Shown one piece after another: positions 25,178 through 26,601 of a DNA stretch of 26,601 bases. The notes beneath the pieces were generated by a model that saw only the letters and a list, made by a program, of their open reading frames with translations, was not told the DNA's origin and did no database searches. The translations under genes and the position numbers were made by a program. The stretch's first letter is position 1; the number at the start of each line of letters is the position of its first letter. The stretch comes from Roseiarcus sp. Lineage in GTDB: Bacteria; Pseudomonadota; Alphaproteobacteria; Rhizobiales; Beijerinckiaceae. The stretch is from NCBI GenBank assembly GCA_030153205.1, contig JASLHV010000246.1:1-26601 (forward strand), written 5' to 3'.

Positions 25178-25205
25178 AAGACGAACGACCACGTTCGTTT
25201 TTTAT
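25178..25205 (+). terminator. Intrinsic terminator on the plus strand without an assigned gene
   Basis: The stem ACGAACG (25181-25187) and CGTTCGT (25192-25198) with loop ACCA extends by A-T and G-T pairs to about ten positions, and a T-rich tail (TTTTTATTT) follows immediately. On the minus strand the run would be upstream of the stem, so it terminates plus-strand transcripts only. No plus-strand gene is recognised upstream within 1.8 kb, so an unannotated small RNA or small gene is implied. Confidence 0.65.
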
Positions 25206-25244
25206 TTCGTACTTATTGTTCTGAAAAGACTCTCTCGTCGAGGT

Positions 25245-25263
25245 CCAAAAAGGTCATTTTTGG
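25245..25263. repeat. Hairpin CCAAAAA-GGTCA-TTTTTGG
   Basis: Perfect 7-bp arms surround a 5-base loop, in AT-rich sequence downstream of the AraC-family gene. On the minus strand it would be the second hairpin after that gene. It could be a weak transcript end in either direction. Confidence 0.4.
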
Positions 25264-25282
25264 GGTTATTTTCGGTCATCTA

Positions 25283-25305
25283 GCGCGTTCCGTCGAGGAA
25301 CGCGC
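25283..25305 (-). terminator. GC-rich hairpin downstream of the AraC-family gene
   Basis: Perfect 9-bp arms GCGCGTTCC and GGAACGCGC with a 5-base loop begin 60 bp past the stop of the minus-strand regulator. The stem is strong, but the minus-strand sequence that follows (TAGATGACCG) has no T-run, so it is a hairpin-only or Rho-assisted terminator candidate. Confidence 0.5.
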
Positions 25306-25364
25306 CATTGCTGACCTCTCTCGGCGCACGTTTGGTCCGGGAGGACGAGCCTCGAATTGTCTTA

Positions 25365-26522
25365 CTATTTATTCCGGAAGTCGGAGGTGCTCTTCCCCGT
25401 CCACCTGCTGAAGGCGTGGCGGAAGTTGGCGCCGTCGCTATAGCCGAGCCTGACCGCGATATCCTCGGTCGTGATATCCGTCTTTCGTAAATATGCGATC
25501 GCCAAAGCCATGCGAGCGTCATCGAGGATCTTTCGGTACGACGTCTTCTCGACCAGGAGATTGCGGTGCAGTTGGCGGGGGCTTACGCCAAGCTCCACCG
25601 CGATTGCCTCCGCCGGCGGAAAATGGCCCGGGATTCGCAGTAACGCCTGCCGCACCAGCGCCGCAAATCCGCCAGATATCTCGACTTCTTTCAGAATATC
25701 CTCGCAGGCCCTGCGAGCGAGCTCGAAGGTGATTGGGTTTGCGCTTACAATCGGCCGCGCCATCAGCGTCACGGGAACCTGGATTTCATTAATGTCTGAG
25801 TTGAAGATAACGGGACATTGAAATACATCGTTGTAAGTTGAGGCGTGAGGCGGCAGGGGATAAACAAGACGTAGGCACGAAAGCCCAAAGGGTTGGTTGA
25901 TAAGGTCGTACGACGTCGTAAGAAAAGTAGCTAATGTGGCTTCCAACGTAAAGCGATAGAGATCGCTCAGCGGGTCTTGCGAAATCGCTGGTAAAAACAC
26001 CCAGCGCGCCACTTCCGCGTCTGTGGAATATGTGTAACCGAACGCAGGCCCTATCGACCATACGTATTTGGCGCCGAATCGTGCGGTTTCGTCCAAGTTG
26101 TGGCAACAGAGCAGAGCATATCCGTACATTCCATGGGCAGTGATGTGCATGCGCTTCGCCATTCGGAAGGAGAGTGTCGGGTCGTTCGACAGTCGAATGG
26201 CGTTATTGTAGACCGCGATCATCTGCCGATAAGAAATTCGCGTTGATGCCGATAAAAAATCCGCCGGCGTAAGTTCGCTTCCTCTGAGCGCCTCGGAAGC
26301 AGGAACGCCATCCTCTGCGAGAATCTCGACAAGGGTGGAAAGTTTTTGCGGGGGATATACACGGTGGTCAAGGTCCGGCTGGCGATAGGAAGTTTGCTTC
26401 TCTTTTTGGGAGTGGTCGGGAGGGAAGAGTAGCGGTCGACGTCGAGGGGGATCACCCGCGCGATTAGACTGTGTTCTTCCACTAAGATCGTTCGATCGCC
26501 CCGATTGGTCGTCCGGCGTCAT
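25365..26522 (-). CDS. AraC-family transcriptional regulator
   Basis: This 385-aa regulator has an effector region (about 62-250, from PPQKLSTLVEILAEDGVPAS through the NNAIRLSNDPTLSFRMAKRM helix) that matches the arabinose-binding-like domain of the OruR/ArgR-type AraC group. The C-terminal AraC HTH pair (about 285-385) includes PPAEAIAVELGVSPRQLHRN, KTSYRKILDDARMALAIAYL and the signature DIAVRLGYSDGANFRHAFSR with WTG. The first 55 residues are hydrophilic and Pro/Arg-rich, so the true start may lie downstream of 26522 at a non-ATG codon; GGACGG lies upstream of the ATG used. The regulated genes are not visible: the 5' side leaves the window and the 3' side is the gene-poor region. Confidence 0.92.
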   Translation of the reverse strand: MTPDDQSGRSNDLSGRTQSNRAGDPPRRRPLLFPPDHSQKEKQTSYRQPDLDHRVYPPQKLSTLVEILAEDGVPASEALRGSELTPADFLSASTRISYRQMIAVYNNAIRLSNDPTLSFRMAKRMHITAHGMYGYALLCCHNLDETARFGAKYVWSIGPAFGYTYSTDAEVARWVFLPAISQDPLSDLYRFTLEATLATFLTTSYDLINQPFGLSCLRLVYPLPPHASTYNDVFQCPVIFNSDINEIQVPVTLMARPIVSANPITFELARRACEDILKEVEISGGFAALVRQALLRIPGHFPPAEAIAVELGVSPRQLHRNLLVEKTSYRKILDDARMALAIAYLRKTDITTEDIAVRLGYSDGANFRHAFSRWTGKSTSDFRNK

Positions 26523-26601
26523 CGACGGCCCGTCCGTTTGCGCAAGCGCTAATAGGTAATTACAATCATACTGTGTAACATAAATTGCGCTAGGAAATTA
26601 T
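26523..26601. other. Region upstream of the AraC-family gene
   Basis: This AT-rich 79-bp stretch runs to the window edge. It contains the 8-bp palindrome TTGCGCAA near 26538. It probably carries the regulator's promoter; no clear -10/-35 pair was picked. Confidence 0.35.

Larger units (their letters stand above)
23538..25364. other. 1.8-kb gene-poor region
   Basis: Every ORF here is short and unlike known families on both strands. The composition is less GC-rich than the flanks, especially 23980-24470. Small unassigned ORFs are present at about 23769-23918 (49 codons, no ribosome binding site), 24003-24212 and 24280-24423. Structured elements are the TTAGAATTCTAA palindrome near 24017, the hairpin at 24423-24441, the inverted repeats at 24842-24908, a terminator at 25178-25205, and hairpins at 25245-25263 and 25283-25305. 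A possible toxin relic lies at 24726-24867 on the minus strand. It reads like an accessory or decayed locus rather than an ordinary promoter gap. Confidence 0.6.

Noticed and set aside
25100..25411. 103-codon plus-strand ORF before the AraC gene
   Set aside because: It runs through the intrinsic terminator and two hairpins and into the 3' end of the regulator; no motif.

Overview
The window is high-GC, densely coding DNA from an alphaproteobacterium. It most likely belongs to the Hyphomicrobiales (Rhizobiales), perhaps near the Beijerinckiaceae/Methylocystaceae; that family-level guess is inference from gene style only. The lineage evidence is a MipZ division-site ATPase, a PleC/DivJ/PdhS-type histidine kinase with a textbook CtrA box (TTAA-N7-TTAAC) and adjacent CcrM GANTC sites upstream, a bacterial transglutaminase-like cysteine peptidase, and an Omp25-like surface barrel.

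Layout. 1-164 is the 3' end of a PLP-dependent aminotransferase (+). 224-8201 is a minus-strand block: an alpha-2-macroglobulin with an intact thioester motif, penicillin-binding protein 1C overlapping it by ATGA, and a 193-aa caspase-fold-like (DUF4347/CHAT-like) protein 53 bp further on. The first pair is a known periplasmic partnership (protease trapping plus peptidoglycan repair); the third gene is the novelty. Divergent from it, across a perfect 10-bp inverted repeat, lies an exported peptidoglycan-binding protein with a degenerate trypsin-like domain, followed 15 bp later by glutamate racemase (TTG start). 10663-11364 holds a decayed short-chain dehydrogenase remnant. 11365-14019 is aminopeptidase N.

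14020-20803 carries the cell-cycle-related genes: the CtrA-boxed PleC-like kinase, a two-barrel outer-membrane protein, a transglutaminase-like peptidase and MipZ. 20911-22860 holds a CDF metal transporter with an extended C-terminus and glyoxalase I. A TetR regulator (22917-23537) converges on glyoxalase I through a long shared hairpin.

23538-25364 is 1.8 kb without a convincing gene. It is richer in A+T and in inverted repeats, with a possible toxin-gene relic and an orphan intrinsic terminator, so it looks like an accessory or decaying segment. The window ends with an AraC-family regulator (25365-26522, minus) and its upstream region.

The strongest leads are the caspase-like third gene of the A2M-PBP1C block, the CtrA/CcrM promoter of the kinase, the pseudoprotease fused to a peptidoglycan-binding domain, and the unexplained terminator near 25.2 kb. 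All function calls come from reading motifs by eye; no database search was run.
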